Shown here: positions 27,337-38,818 of the stretch, one piece after another
How positions within the stretch are numbered: position 1 is the first letter of the stretch
How the letters are laid out: each line of letters starts with the position of its first letter
From: Vibrio parahaemolyticus
GTDB lineage: Bacteria > Pseudomonadota > Gammaproteobacteria > Enterobacterales > Vibrionaceae
DNA length: 64,000 nucleotides
Assembly (NCBI RefSeq): GCF_900460535.1
Contig: NZ_UHIL01000002.1
Coordinates: 62,001 to 126,000, forward strand
Reading direction: 5' to 3'
Translations under genes and position numbers: made by a program
Notes under the pieces: model-generated
What the model was told of the DNA's origin: nothing
The model's database searches: none
Seen by the model: only the letters and a program-made list of their open reading frames with translations

Positions 27337-27689
27337 CGTACTTTTCCGCTTTTATACAGATCTATTTTTTCTTCTAATCGTTTCAGATGCTCATTTTGTT
27401 GTCGGATATGTTCGATTAAATTATCTCGATGAACTTCCAAAAGCTTTTGTCTGTCAGCAGTCGTTTGCGAGCCAATCTCCCTCAATGAAGCATATTCTTG
27501 AATATCTTCTAACGGCATTCCCGTCTCTTTCAGCCGCTTGATGAAGTTGACCCAATCAATATCTCGATGGGTGTAGACACGGTGCCCACTGCTATTTCGG
27601 TGGACATGTTTCAGTAAGCCAATTTTTTCATAGTATCGAAGCGTGTAAGACGACAACCCAACTGCGTTGGAAAACTCTTTCATATTCAT
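27333..27689 (-). CDS. MerR-family transcriptional regulator
   Basis: A 118-residue MerR protein with the winged helix at the N terminus (MKEFSNAVGLSSYTLRYYE, IGLLKHVHRNSSGHRVY) and a coiled-coil dimerisation helix from about residue 70 (LEVHRDNLIEHIRQQNEHLKRLEEKI). No C-terminal metal-binding cysteines are seen, so an organic or redox signal is more likely than a metal. The operator at 27316-27331 lies in the promoter of the next gene, the CMD-like protein, which is therefore its probable target. The start could also be the Met at position 3. Confidence 0.88.
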   Translation of the reverse strand: MNMKEFSNAVGLSSYTLRYYEKIGLLKHVHRNSSGHRVYTHRDIDWVNFIKRLKETGMPLEDIQEYASLREIGSQTTADRQKLLEVHRDNLIEHIRQQNEHLKRLEEKIDLYKSGKVR

Positions 27690-27923
27690 TATTTTTACCG
27701 AAGATTATCCCTTCCTGTGACCACAAGTAATGTAACCACACTATGGATAACCTTTGCAAAGCAAGCAGTCTAGTTTCTTACCGATGTTGTTAAGACTATA
27801 AATAGTCGTCTACTTTTATTGATGTAAACCCTTTAGTAAGGCAACTGTAGAGATCGGCGATACGAACTAAGGGACGAGAATGACGTAGCAGTTCTTGGGC
27901 GTGTGCCGACAAAGGAACACATC

Positions 27924-29237
27924 ATGAGTGAGAACGAAAAAAACAAACCGCAAGGGATCTATAAATATTATGAAAACAATCCCAAATCTGCGGATGAGAA
28001 AGTCTTTGGACGAGTCAGCTACCCAGACAGGCGCGGTTTTCTAAAAGGCGCTGGTTTAGCGACCATGGCCGCCGCGCTTGGTGGATTTATCCCATTCCAT
28101 CGCAATATGCCGGCTGGCATCATCCCCGCAGCTTTTGCAGAGGGTCTTGATGACGTCATGATCGAAGGCAAAGACGGTTTAACGGTGCTCAACGACAGAC
28201 CGATGAATGCAGAAACCCCACCTCATTTGTTGAATGACGACGTAACTCCAACTCGACGCCATTTCATTCGCAACAACGGTATTCCACCAGCAGACGTGAA
28301 CCCTGAAACTTGGACGTTGACCATTGATGGATTGGTCGACAAACCAATGTCGCTGTCGATTGCCGATCTCAAAAAGAACTTCGATGTCGTAGAACAACAA
28401 CTGGTCGTTGAATGTGGCGGTAACGGCCGTGCTTTCTTTGATCCCAAAGCATCCGGTAATCAATGGACTTACGGCGCTGTGGCTTGCTCCAGTTGGACAG
28501 GCGTTCGCTTGGCCGACGTGCTCAAAGCCGCAGGCGTAAAAGACGGAGCCATTTACACCGCGCACTATGGTGCCGACAAGCATCTTTCAGGCAAAGAAGG
28601 CAAGTTACCAATTTCTCGTGGCGTACCCATCGCTAAAGCCATGAGCAGTGAAAATCTCATCGCCTTTGCCCAAAACGGCGAAGCACTTCACCCTATGAAT
28701 GGCGCGCCATTGCGTTTAGTGGTTCCAGGTTGGCCGGGTTCTTGTTCGCAAAAATGGCTCACTCGTATTCAAATTCGCGATCAAATACACGATGGACCAA
28801 AGATGACTGGCACTTCCTATCGAGTCCCTAACCGACCTGTCGCCCCGGGAGAAAACGTGGCGAAAGAGGATTTCGAGATCATAGAGCGCATGCCAGTAAA
28901 ATCTCTCATCACCTCTCCGCAAACCAACACAGAAGTCAATGGCAATGAAATCGCCATTCGCGGACATGCTTGGTCTGGCGACCGAAAAGTGACCAAAGTG
29001 CAGATTTCGATTGATTTTGGCGCAACATGGATGGATGCCGACCTCGCAGCTCCTGCTAACGACGGTGCTTGGCAAACGTTCAATGCTAAGGTGAAGTTCC
29101 CTCAAGCGGGTTACTACGAAGTGTGGGCGAAAGCGACTGACGATCAAGGCGTCAGCCAGCCTTTTGCCATCGCATGGAATCCGAAAGGTTACCTCAACAA
29201 CACTTTCCACCGCATTGCATTGATTGTACGAAGCTAA
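27924..29237 (+). CDS. Tat-exported sulfite dehydrogenase, molybdopterin subunit (SorA/sulfite-oxidase family)
   Basis: ATG 27924 follows AAAGGAAC and gives 437 residues; GTG 27903 is less likely. The twin-arginine signal DRRGFLKGAG has its arginines at 36-37, followed by a hydrophobic stretch. The molybdenum-ligating Cys is in VVECGGNGR, and the oxidoreductase molybdopterin domain is followed by the Mo-co dimerisation domain (GHAWSGDRKVTKVQIS, YEVWAKATDDQG). It oxidises sulfite to sulfate in the periplasm. The following gene supplies a cytochrome c acceptor. The molybdopterin genes moeA-moeB in this window are relevant to its cofactor. Confidence 0.9.
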   Translation: MSENEKNKPQGIYKYYENNPKSADEKVFGRVSYPDRRGFLKGAGLATMAAALGGFIPFHRNMPAGIIPAAFAEGLDDVMIEGKDGLTVLNDRPMNAETPPHLLNDDVTPTRRHFIRNNGIPPADVNPETWTLTIDGLVDKPMSLSIADLKKNFDVVEQQLVVECGGNGRAFFDPKASGNQWTYGAVACSSWTGVRLADVLKAAGVKDGAIYTAHYGADKHLSGKEGKLPISRGVPIAKAMSSENLIAFAQNGEALHPMNGAPLRLVVPGWPGSCSQKWLTRIQIRDQIHDGPKMTGTSYRVPNRPVAPGENVAKEDFEIIERMPVKSLITSPQTNTEVNGNEIAIRGHAWSGDRKVTKVQISIDFGATWMDADLAAPANDGAWQTFNAKVKFPQAGYYEVWAKATDDQGVSQPFAIAWNPKGYLNNTFHRIALIVRS

Positions 29238-29280
29238 AGAGTCTGTAGCAGAATGGTGAGAAATTAGGGGACATAACACG

Positions 29281-29943
29281 GTGAGAACAAAACAACCATC
29301 AGAGCGGGTACTCCCGCTCGCTTTCACCCTTTTGGCTTTGTTGAGTGACCCTGTACTTGCGAATAACGACGAGTTGATTGCAGCAGGCGAGAAGCAAGCC
29401 ATGGTTTGTAAAGCCTGCCATCAATTTGAGCCGAATGGCGTAACGGTGGTTGGCCCGCCCTTATGGGGGCTAGCAGAACGCAATATCGCCAGTTTTGAGG
29501 GCTTCAATTACAGCGACGGAATTAGACAACATCAAGGAAAGTGGGACACTGAAAAGTTGAACGCATTTTTATCCGATCCGAATGACTTCGCGCCAGGAAC
29601 CAACATGGTCTTCCCTGGCGTAACAGATCCCGGTGCGCGCGCGGCTATCATTGCATGGCTTACAACGAAAAACCCGACACCACCCAATTGGAATATGACG
29701 TCATCAGGATTGGAGGTTAAATCGCCAGGTGATGGGATATTAACGCCGGGAGAGAATATGGAGCTCGTCGCTGCAGTCTGCTCAGCCTGTCATTCGTTAC
29801 ACATGGTCACACAACAAGGACTAAGCCGCCAAAGATGGGATGAAACCCTCGACTGGATGATTGAGGAGCAAGGAATGGAAGATTTATCAGGCGACGACCG
29901 AGAAGCCATTCTAGAATACCTTTCTACCTATTATGGGGGGTAA
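29281..29943 (+). CDS. Diheme cytochrome c, likely electron acceptor of the sulfite dehydrogenase
   Basis: GTG start with AGGGGA upstream; 220 residues. A signal peptide (cleavage near VLA at 25-27) is followed by a first cytochrome c domain with CKACH at 43-47 and a likely axial Met in TNMVFPG. A second domain has CSACH at 167-171. The first half resembles SorB, the monoheme partner of SorA. The second heme domain is an addition that may pass electrons on to a terminal oxidase. It begins 43 bp after the dehydrogenase gene. Confidence 0.88.
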   Translation: MRTKQPSERVLPLAFTLLALLSDPVLANNDELIAAGEKQAMVCKACHQFEPNGVTVVGPPLWGLAERNIASFEGFNYSDGIRQHQGKWDTEKLNAFLSDPNDFAPGTNMVFPGVTDPGARAAIIAWLTTKNPTPPNWNMTSSGLEVKSPGDGILTPGENMELVAAVCSACHSLHMVTQQGLSRQRWDETLDWMIEEQGMEDLSGDDREAILEYLSTYYGG

Positions 29944-30048
29944 CCAAACGTCAGCGGCTATCGCTATTTGATTATACGAGACTCAACCTGTCCTTGGACA
30001 AAGTGAAGTTCAGCGCGACCGCCAGTTATAGTAAGCGACTGCGACCCA

Positions 30049-30092
30049 TTCCATACATTTACGTCGTTTTGCGAAATACTAAATGTATGGAA
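30049..30092. repeat. Perfect 13-bp inverted repeat with 18-base spacer
   Basis: TTCCATACATTTA (30049-30061) and TAAATGTATGGAA (30080-30092) are exact reverse complements. They lie in the gap between the cytochrome c gene and the convergent lipoprotein gene. No T tract follows closely in either direction. It may be a bidirectional transcription end or a protein-binding site. Confidence 0.6.
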
Positions 30093-30125
30093 AGTACATC
30101 GACTCGCAATCACAAAACTCCACCG

Positions 30126-30542
30126 CTACTTGGGGGTTAAACTCTCAAGTCCGCTTGTATCGACTCCTTCTAATGCATGTTTTTCAAGAAGATATGTCTC
30201 TGAGCGCTCATTGGCTTTGCGTTGTTCAATCAGCTTTTGCTGCTCTATTGTTATTCGGGTTTGACGCTCAATTGCTTCCTGTTCACTCTCACACTGTCTG
30301 AATCCATCAGACCAACCTTGAGCATACTTTTTATCAGAGTTAAATCGGGAAATGTCTTTCTTAAATTCATCAAACAAGCTTCCAGCCGCTTTGTATCCAC
30401 TGTGACACCCGTCATCAAAACCCTCTGCATATTGAACAGGAAACCCTTTGGCCACCATATTGTCTTTCGTGCTTGCGCAGCCTAAAAGCCCCAAAGTGAA
30501 TAAAGAGATAACGAACACATTACATTTAGACATTATTTTCAT
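30126..30542 (-). CDS. Small lipoprotein of unknown function
   Basis: A 138-residue protein with a lipoprotein signal: basic start, hydrophobic stretch and lipobox LLGCAS with Cys near residue 22. The mature part contains two related segments, YAEGFDDGCHSGYKAAG and YAQGWSDGFRQCESEQ, each of the form YA-G-DG, which look like a short internal repeat. A helical, Glu/Gln/Arg-rich C-terminal part follows. AAGG lies 9 bases before the ATG. I do not recognise a named family. It appears monocistronic. Confidence 0.75.
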   Translation of the reverse strand: MKIMSKCNVFVISLFTLGLLGCASTKDNMVAKGFPVQYAEGFDDGCHSGYKAAGSLFDEFKKDISRFNSDKKYAQGWSDGFRQCESEQEAIERQTRITIEQQKLIEQRKANERSETYLLEKHALEGVDTSGLESLTPK

Positions 30543-30732
30543 GAAGAATACCTTCGTTTAGCATGGGCAATCAGATTAAAGTCTAGGCAATGGAGTTCGA
30601 GGATAGCAAGGTGTCTATTCGGTATCATCTATGTCTCCATATCTAATCCAAAAATGAGTCAACTACCAAACTACTAATAGGTAATTGGACAACTAAAGAT
30701 CACCAACAATGTTAGATTGAATTACCATGGCC

Positions 30733-31335
30733 TCATTTCTTCTGCCACACCATCCACTGTTCTTTGCCTTTGAAGACATCAACGCTGTCGGTAACGGGTG
30801 CGCTTTCGATTAGGTGGAAGTTGGCCGCTAGCTTTTGTTCAATCTCTCCGCTACGCAAACAAAAAGGAGGAAAACGCGATCGGTAGTCGTCGCTGATAAC
30901 AAAATACCCCACCAGCAAGCCATTACTTGGTAGCAAACGTTCGATCATTGCAAAATACTCATCCCACATCTCTCTCGGCAGTGCGGCTAAAAAAGCGCGT
31001 TCATAAATCACATCAAACGATCGGGAAAAGTCCGCACTAAATACATCCCCAAACATCACTTTATCTTGATATTGACCAAGCTGAGATTTCGCAAGGTTGA
31101 CAGCTTCTGCGCTGTAATCCATCGCGATAACGTCATGTCCGCAATCGACAAAATGCGATACTTCATAAGCTGCGCCGCAGCCAGGGATAAACACCGAGTG
31201 AGCCTTGTCAGCAATGCGTTTTAAGTAGTGCTTCAGCTCGTTTGGCGTTTGGTTACGATCCCAAGGCATCGTGCCGTTGAAAAACAGCGCATCCCAAAAT
31301 TGTTCATTGATGATTGGTGAATCTTTGCTTTTCAT
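30733..31335 (-). CDS. TPMT-like class I SAM-dependent methyltransferase
   Basis: A 200-residue member of the thiopurine S-methyltransferase superfamily. The N-terminal FWDALFFNGTMPWDRNQTP, the SAM-binding motif I VFIPGCGAAYEV, the acidic DYSAEAV, and YERAFLAALP are conserved. It may methylate a thiol, selenium or tellurium compound or a small metabolite; the substrate cannot be told from the sequence. The start has only a weak ribosome site. A terminator at 31392-31426 separates it from the ligase operon upstream, so it probably has its own promoter. Confidence 0.85.
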   Translation of the reverse strand: MKSKDSPIINEQFWDALFFNGTMPWDRNQTPNELKHYLKRIADKAHSVFIPGCGAAYEVSHFVDCGHDVIAMDYSAEAVNLAKSQLGQYQDKVMFGDVFSADFSRSFDVIYERAFLAALPREMWDEYFAMIERLLPSNGLLVGYFVISDDYRSRFPPFCLRSGEIEQKLAANFHLIESAPVTDSVDVFKGKEQWMVWQKK

Positions 31336-31391
31336 CGTTCTTGTTCTCGCTTACATGCACACATTCAACAAAAGCATTCACTCATAAAAAG

Positions 31392-31426
31392 AAAGGGATA
31401 CGCGATGAATCTCGGTATCCCTTTTT
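31392..31426. terminator. Terminator after the PaaK-like gene
   Basis: AAAGGGATAC (31392-31401) pairs with GTATCCCTTT (31415-31424). On the minus strand the hairpin is followed by CTTTTTATG, ending the transporter operon before the methyltransferase gene. The plus-strand side also ends in TTTTT. Confidence 0.85.
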
Positions 31427-31501
31427 CGTTGATAGCCTAGCATTAAATGCCTAGTGTTGATGTTTAACGTTGTTAATGACGTGACTCTTCTTATTATTCA
31501 T

Positions 31502-32704
31502 TTAACTGCGCAAATCATTGATCAAGGGCTGATCCGCATCGTTTCCGACAAACTGAACATTGCCTTTCAGTTTGGTGACGGATTGAAGTGTCGCTTGAAT
31601 GTCCTCTGCCGATACATGTACATCATGACAACAGAATGTGATGGCATCGTTGAAGCCATCGCGCTCAATTTTCAAGGAGCCTTTAATATCGTGGCGACGA
31701 CAGACTTCTTGGATCTGATGCGGATAAACAAACAGACCTTTGACTTTTACCGCCGAATCCGCACGACCCATCCAGCCCTTTATTCGCGCATTTGTCCGTG
31801 GCGAATCGGAGCCAGCGTCTAAATAAGCCGATAAATCTCCCGTTGCATAGCGAATCAGCGGAAACTTGTCATCAAGTGAGGTAACGACCACTTCTCCGAC
31901 TTCTCCCGGTTGGACTGACGTACCGTCGGGATCAACGATTTCGACAATAATATCTTCAGCAATCACTAAGCCTTGCTCACCAGCAACTTGATACGCAATC
32001 AAACCAAGCTCGGCACTCGCGTAGGCTTGAAATACAGCAATGCCTTTGTCCGTAAACGCCTGTTGCATGTCTGCGGTGACGGCTTCACCAGAAACTAACG
32101 CTTTGGTAAAGCTAGGTAACTCGCCGTATTGCTCTTGGTATTTCTGTAACAACGTCAACAAATAAGATGGCGTTCCCGTGTAACCCGTCGGCTGAAGCTG
32201 TTTAATCGCTTCAATCTGTGCTTCAGTATTGCCAACACCTGCCGGAAATACCGCGCAACCACACGCTCTAGCACCGCCATCCATAATGAATCCACCCGGA
32301 GAGAAGTGATAAGAGAGCGTGTTGTGGACTAAATCACCACGGCGAAATCCTGCGGCATGAAACGCGCGTCCCATACGCCAGAAGTCCGATTCATCCGTTT
32401 GCGCCTCATACAACGGTCCCGGAGATTGAAATACACGCGCCATCTGGCCGATTGCAACGCTGTTTAAACCACCAAACGGCGGCTTGAGTTGCTGCTGGCT
32501 TGGGACATTGAATTTGCGAGTGATCGGAAACTGGGCGAGCCCTTCACGGTTACTTGCGATTGAGGCGTCGATATCTGCGAAGATGTTGCCGTAGTGCTCG
32601 CTGTTCGCTTTTGCGTTTTCAATCAGTGTCGGCAGACGTTGAAACAACGATTCTTCTCTCTCAGCGGGAGATAAAGACTCTTTTGCATCGAATAATTCGT
32701 TCAT
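31502..32704 (-). CDS. PaaK-like AMP-forming ligase with a degenerate P-loop
   Basis: A 400-residue protein aligned by eye with phenylacetate-CoA ligase: PPFGGLNS, GYTGTPSYLLTLL, YASAELGLIAYQ, LIRYATGDLSAY and the C-terminal VKVKGLFVYPHQI are all recognisable. The Ser/Gly/Thr-rich phosphate loop, normally SSGTTGKPT near residue 95, reads QSPGPLYEAQ here, so ATP use may be altered or lost. It is the last gene of a Liv-type transporter operon, 9 bp after LivF. It may bind an acyl or aromatic acid without activating it, or use a modified mechanism. Confidence 0.8.
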   Translation of the reverse strand: MNELFDAKESLSPAEREESLFQRLPTLIENAKANSEHYGNIFADIDASIASNREGLAQFPITRKFNVPSQQQLKPPFGGLNSVAIGQMARVFQSPGPLYEAQTDESDFWRMGRAFHAAGFRRGDLVHNTLSYHFSPGGFIMDGGARACGCAVFPAGVGNTEAQIEAIKQLQPTGYTGTPSYLLTLLQKYQEQYGELPSFTKALVSGEAVTADMQQAFTDKGIAVFQAYASAELGLIAYQVAGEQGLVIAEDIIVEIVDPDGTSVQPGEVGEVVVTSLDDKFPLIRYATGDLSAYLDAGSDSPRTNARIKGWMGRADSAVKVKGLFVYPHQIQEVCRRHDIKGSLKIERDGFNDAITFCCHDVHVSAEDIQATLQSVTKLKGNVQFVGNDADQPLINDLRS

Positions 32705-32713
32705 CTCTGCTCC

Positions 32714-33535
32714 TTACAACCAGCGCTTACGACGTTTGTAAGACTTAAGATTCTTGAAGCTCTTGCGCTCTTCATCGCCGCCACCCAGATAGAACTCTTT
32801 CACGTCTTCGTTATTAAGCAGCTCGTGCTTACTGCCATCGAGCACAATCTTGCCTGACTCCATGATGTAGCCGTAATCGGCGGCATGCAGCGCAAAGTTT
32901 GCGTTCTGTTCCACCAGCAACATGGTAATGCCTTGGTCTTTGTTGATCTTCTCGATGATGCTGAACACTTCCTTCACCAACAGTGGTGAAAGCCCCATCG
33001 ACGGCTCATCAAGTAAGATCATTTTCGGGCGCGCCATCAATGCGCGGCCAATAGCCAACATCTGCTGCTCACCGCCCGACAAATAGCCCGCGAGACCAGT
33101 TCGTTCTTTGAGTCGAGGGAAGTAATCAAACACCATTTCGATGTCTTTCTCTACTTCGTTGTCGTTGCGGGTAAACGCACCTAAACGAAGGTTCTCGATA
33201 ACCGTCATGTCTTCGACAATTCGACGCCCTTCCATCACTTGGAAAATACCCGAACGGACAATCTCTTCTGGGCTTTTGTTGTCGATACGCTCGCCCATGA
33301 AGGTAATTTCACCGCGAGTCACTTCACCATCTTCGGTTTTTAACAAACCCGAAATGGCTTTTAGTGTGGTCGATTTACCTGCCCCGTTCGCGCCTAACAG
33401 CGTCACGATTTGACCTTTAGGTACTTCAAGGCTCACGCCACGCAGAACCAAAATAACTTCGTCGTAGACCACTTCGATGTTGTTTACCGAGAGTAAGATC
33501 TCCGCTGGTTCTATATCCCTTGCTAATTCACTCAT
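32714..33535 (-). CDS. LivF-type ABC transporter ATP-binding protein
   Basis: ATG 33535 follows AAGGAGTGGCTTG and gives 273 residues; a longer frame to 33619 has no site and runs into the upstream gap. Walker A GANGAGKST, signature LSGGEQQ and Walker B ILLDEPSMG are intact. The C-terminal tail (after EFYLGGG) is longer and very basic (KSYKRRKRW), unusual for LivF. With LivG, LivH and LivM it forms a high-affinity importer of the HAAT family. A hairpin lies in the gap upstream, following the binding-protein gene. Confidence 0.9.
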   Translation of the reverse strand: MSELARDIEPAEILLSVNNIEVVYDEVILVLRGVSLEVPKGQIVTLLGANGAGKSTTLKAISGLLKTEDGEVTRGEITFMGERIDNKSPEEIVRSGIFQVMEGRRIVEDMTVIENLRLGAFTRNDNEVEKDIEMVFDYFPRLKERTGLAGYLSGGEQQMLAIGRALMARPKMILLDEPSMGLSPLLVKEVFSIIEKINKDQGITMLLVEQNANFALHAADYGYIMESGKIVLDGSKHELLNNEDVKEFYLGGGDEERKSFKNLKSYKRRKRWL

Positions 33536-33559
33536 CAAGCCACTCCTTGTGCAGGGGAA

Positions 33560-33581
33560 GGGATGATGTATATCGCATCCC
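33560..33581. other. Intercistronic hairpin between binding-protein gene and LivF gene
   Basis: GGGATG (33560-33565) pairs with CATCCC (33576-33581), with imperfect flanking complementarity extending to 33553-33588. There is no T tract. Such hairpins after binding-protein genes often stabilise the upstream message, allowing more binding protein than ATPase. Confidence 0.45.
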
Positions 33582-33603
33582 CTCACCTGTTCTTGTTTTG
33601 TTG

Positions 33604-35961
<2,358 letters not shown>

Positions 35962-35972
35962 AGTATTTCTCC

Positions 35973-36866
35973 TTAAATACGCTCAATATCTTTGGTACCA
36001 AACAGGCCGTATGGCTTGAAGGCAAGAATGATTAACAGCACATAGAACGGTGCGATGTTGTAAAGGTTACCGACTTGCAGATATTGGCTATCAAAGAACT
36101 CAGCCAAGTTCTCCAGCACCCCGATGGTGATACCACCGACGATTGCACCAACCACGGAATCCAAGCCACCTAAAATAACCGCTGGGAACACTTTGATGCC
36201 GATGATAGATAACGCGTCTGATACGCCATTTACGATCCCGATAACAATCCCTGCTGTCGCGGATACCATCGCCGAAATAGCCCAACTGATGGCGAACACT
36301 TTCTTGATGGAAATGCCAAGACTCTGGGCGACCTGCTGGTTAAATGCGGTCGCTCGCATCGCCAAACCCATTTTGCTGAATTTGAAGAACCAGTAGAACG
36401 CGCCCATGATGATCATCGAGAAGATCAAACTGAGGATGTAAGCAAATTCCACGTTCAAACCACCAATATTAACGACGTTAGTTTCGAATACCTGTGGGTA
36501 CGACACCGCAGACACACCAAACATCCATTTCATCAGTGCTTGGAAGAACATCGACAAACCAATCGTCACCATGATCACCGAGATGATCGGCTCACCAATC
36601 AACGGCCTGAGCACAATGGTTTGCACGGCGATACCAAACACCATCATAAAGGCGAGAGTGAGTAAGAAGCCGACGAAAAACGGCAGTTGCAGATGAACCA
36701 ATGCAGCCCAACACACCCACGCGCCGATCAGAAGAAACTCACCCTGAGCAAAGTTCACCACCTGAGTTGATTTGTAAATCAGTACAAAGCACATGGCGAC
36801 CACGCCATACAACATGCCGACGATCACGCCATTAATGACTAGTTGCAGTAATAAATCCGTATTCAC
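35973..36866 (-). CDS. LivH-type ABC transporter permease
   Basis: A 297-residue permease. The start is GTG 36866, overlapping the stop of the ligase gene as TAGTG, so its translation is probably coupled. Family segments VVNFAQGEFLLIGAW, MRATAFNQQVAQSLGI and AVILGGLDSVVGAIVGG are visible. It pairs with LivM to form the membrane channel of the importer. Confidence 0.9.
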   Translation of the reverse strand: MNTDLLLQLVINGVIVGMLYGVVAMCFVLIYKSTQVVNFAQGEFLLIGAWVCWAALVHLQLPFFVGFLLTLAFMMVFGIAVQTIVLRPLIGEPIISVIMVTIGLSMFFQALMKWMFGVSAVSYPQVFETNVVNIGGLNVEFAYILSLIFSMIIMGAFYWFFKFSKMGLAMRATAFNQQVAQSLGISIKKVFAISWAISAMVSATAGIVIGIVNGVSDALSIIGIKVFPAVILGGLDSVVGAIVGGITIGVLENLAEFFDSQYLQVGNLYNIAPFYVLLIILAFKPYGLFGTKDIERI

Positions 36867-38818
36867 TATGCGATCCTCCGTTGTTCGCTATCCACCAGTG
36901 TCAGCTCATGTTGAATAAGCGTTTCTATCACCAGCGACGTTTGAATGCGTGTCTTGGTTCCATCCTGATAAGTGATCACCGTATCGACGTCCACAGTCGG
37001 CGCGGCGCTGTAAATGGTTTCGATGATGTCACCGTATTTCTCGGCAACCACACCACGACGCACTTTACGTGTACGAGTTAGCTCGCCGTCATCCGCGTCC
37101 AGCTCTTTATAAAGCAGAATGAATTTGCTGATTTTCTGTGCGTCTGGCAGCGATTCATTCACTTTCAGCACTTCTTCACGAATCGCTTGATAGACTTCAG
37201 GTTGAGAAGAAAGGTTGGTGTAGTTGGTGAATGCAATGCCCTTTTGCTCTGCCCACTTCGCGACGATCGCGTAACGAATACAGATAATTGCGGAGAGCCA
37301 AGGTCGGCCTTTACCCACCACCACCGCTTCTGCGATAAATGGCGAGAACTTGAGTTTGTTTTCAATGAACTGCGGAGAGTAACGGTCGCCATGGCTGGTT
37401 TCCGACATGTCTTTCAAACGGTCGATAACGACTAAGTGACCAGAATCTTTAAAGTAGCCCGCATCGCCTGTGTGCATCCAGCCGTCTTGCACATCTTCAT
37501 CGTACGCCGCTTGGTTATTGAGATAGCCGGTAAACATGCCAGTACTTTTCGCGATGATCTCACCCACCCCGTTGCTGTCTGGGTTGATGACTTTCACGTC
37601 TGCATTGTCAAACGCAACGCCGACTGAATCGTAATCCACGTCATCGGCTTGGTGTACGGTGTACGCGCCACACATTTCGGTCTGACCATAAAGCTGCTTA
37701 AGTGGCACACCGATCGCTTGTAGGTAACGGAAAGTATCTGGCCCCATTGCCGCACCACCGGTAGCCGCAGAAGACAGATTCGAGAAACCTAAACGGTCGC
37801 GTAGAGCGCGTAGAAGAATCCATTCGGCCAGCTTAGAACGCTTGCCCTGATCCAGCGCTTTGTTCGCTAAGCTCATGCCCAGTTTGTACATCTTCTGCTT
37901 AAACGGTGTGGAATCCATCATGCGTGCAGACACGTCTGCCACAATGTTTTCCCACACGCGCGGTGCCAGTAACACGAAGTTCGGGCCAATCTCGCGTAAG
38001 TCCGACATCATGGTCTCTTGCTCTTCAACAAAGTTGACGATTTGACGAGAAATCAACGCCTGACCAACCACATACACCTGCTCCATGATCCAAGGAAGAG
38101 GAAGAACAGAAACGTAATTGTCGCCTGGAGAACGTGGGTCCGCACGCAAGTAAGCCGCACAGTGATCTAAGAACGTGCCGCTGTGAAGTTGCGCCAATTT
38201 CGGTTTTGAGGTCGTACCCGAAGTAGTACAAAGAATCGAGAGATCACTGCCTTTGGTTGCGGCAACCATATTGAGATACTTATCTGGGTCCGCTTTATCG
38301 ATCAGCTGACCTTTTTTGTAGACCTGCTCAACATCGATCAGTCGCGGATCATCGTATTTGCGCATCCCGCGTGGATCGCAGTAAATAATGTATTCCACAC
38401 TTGGAATTTCATCCCCAAGCTCAAGAAGTTTGTCGCATTGCTCTTCATCTTCGGCAATCACAACTTTGGCTTTGGCGTAGTTGATTAAGTACGCCACTTC
38501 TTCATGCATGGAGTCTTGATAGATACCCAATGAATAGCCTTTGATCGCGTGCGCAGCCAGTTCACCCCACACCCATTCAGGTCGGTTGTCGCCTAAAAGC
38601 CCCACAACATCTTGCTCGCCGATGCCTAAATCTTGTAGCGATAATGCCATCCACTTGACTCGGTTTTCGTAATCCTGCCAAGTAAACTCTCGCCAAATAC
38701 CGAACTCTTTCTCACGCATTGCCACTTGCTCTGGCCAGTGCTTGGCATTGTGCTGCAACACTTTTGGAAAGGTATCTAAGCTGGTTATATCTGCCCAATC
38801 ATTATGTTGCTGTGCCAT
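36866..38818 (-). CDS. AMP-forming long-chain acyl-CoA ligase-like protein inside the Liv operon
   Basis: A 650-residue acyl-CoA synthetase. The phosphate loop is TSGTTSKPK near residue 195 (Ser where most have Gly). YGQTEMCGAY, HTGDAGYF and the C-terminal LTRTRKVRRGV are present. It resembles the FadD/ACSL-type synthetases with a long insertion. The start overlaps the LivG stop as TAATG and its own stop overlaps the LivH start. Being locked into the transporter operon, it probably activates the imported acid to its CoA ester. The substrate is unknown. Confidence 0.88.
   Translation of the reverse strand: MAQQHNDWADITSLDTFPKVLQHNAKHWPEQVAMREKEFGIWREFTWQDYENRVKWMALSLQDLGIGEQDVVGLLGDNRPEWVWGELAAHAIKGYSLGIYQDSMHEEVAYLINYAKAKVVIAEDEEQCDKLLELGDEIPSVEYIIYCDPRGMRKYDDPRLIDVEQVYKKGQLIDKADPDKYLNMVAATKGSDLSILCTTSGTTSKPKLAQLHSGTFLDHCAAYLRADPRSPGDNYVSVLPLPWIMEQVYVVGQALISRQIVNFVEEQETMMSDLREIGPNFVLLAPRVWENIVADVSARMMDSTPFKQKMYKLGMSLANKALDQGKRSKLAEWILLRALRDRLGFSNLSSAATGGAAMGPDTFRYLQAIGVPLKQLYGQTEMCGAYTVHQADDVDYDSVGVAFDNADVKVINPDSNGVGEIIAKSTGMFTGYLNNQAAYDEDVQDGWMHTGDAGYFKDSGHLVVIDRLKDMSETSHGDRYSPQFIENKLKFSPFIAEAVVVGKGRPWLSAIICIRYAIVAKWAEQKGIAFTNYTNLSSQPEVYQAIREEVLKVNESLPDAQKISKFILLYKELDADDGELTRTRKVRRGVVAEKYGDIIETIYSAAPTVDVDTVITYQDGTKTRIQTSLVIETLIQHELTLVDSEQRRIA

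Noticed and set aside
28716..29402. 228-codon minus-strand frame
   Set aside because: Long but antisense to the sulfite dehydrogenase and cytochrome genes, both of which have clear motifs.
30049..30092. Inverted repeat as an integron attC (VCR) site
   Set aside because: The GTTRRRY / RYYYAAC core motifs of attC sites are not present and no cassette array is visible.
31454..31822. 122-codon plus-strand frame at the end of the PaaK-like gene
   Set aside because: Overlaps the C-terminal coding part, whose motifs (VKVKGLFVYPHQI) are conserved on the minus strand.
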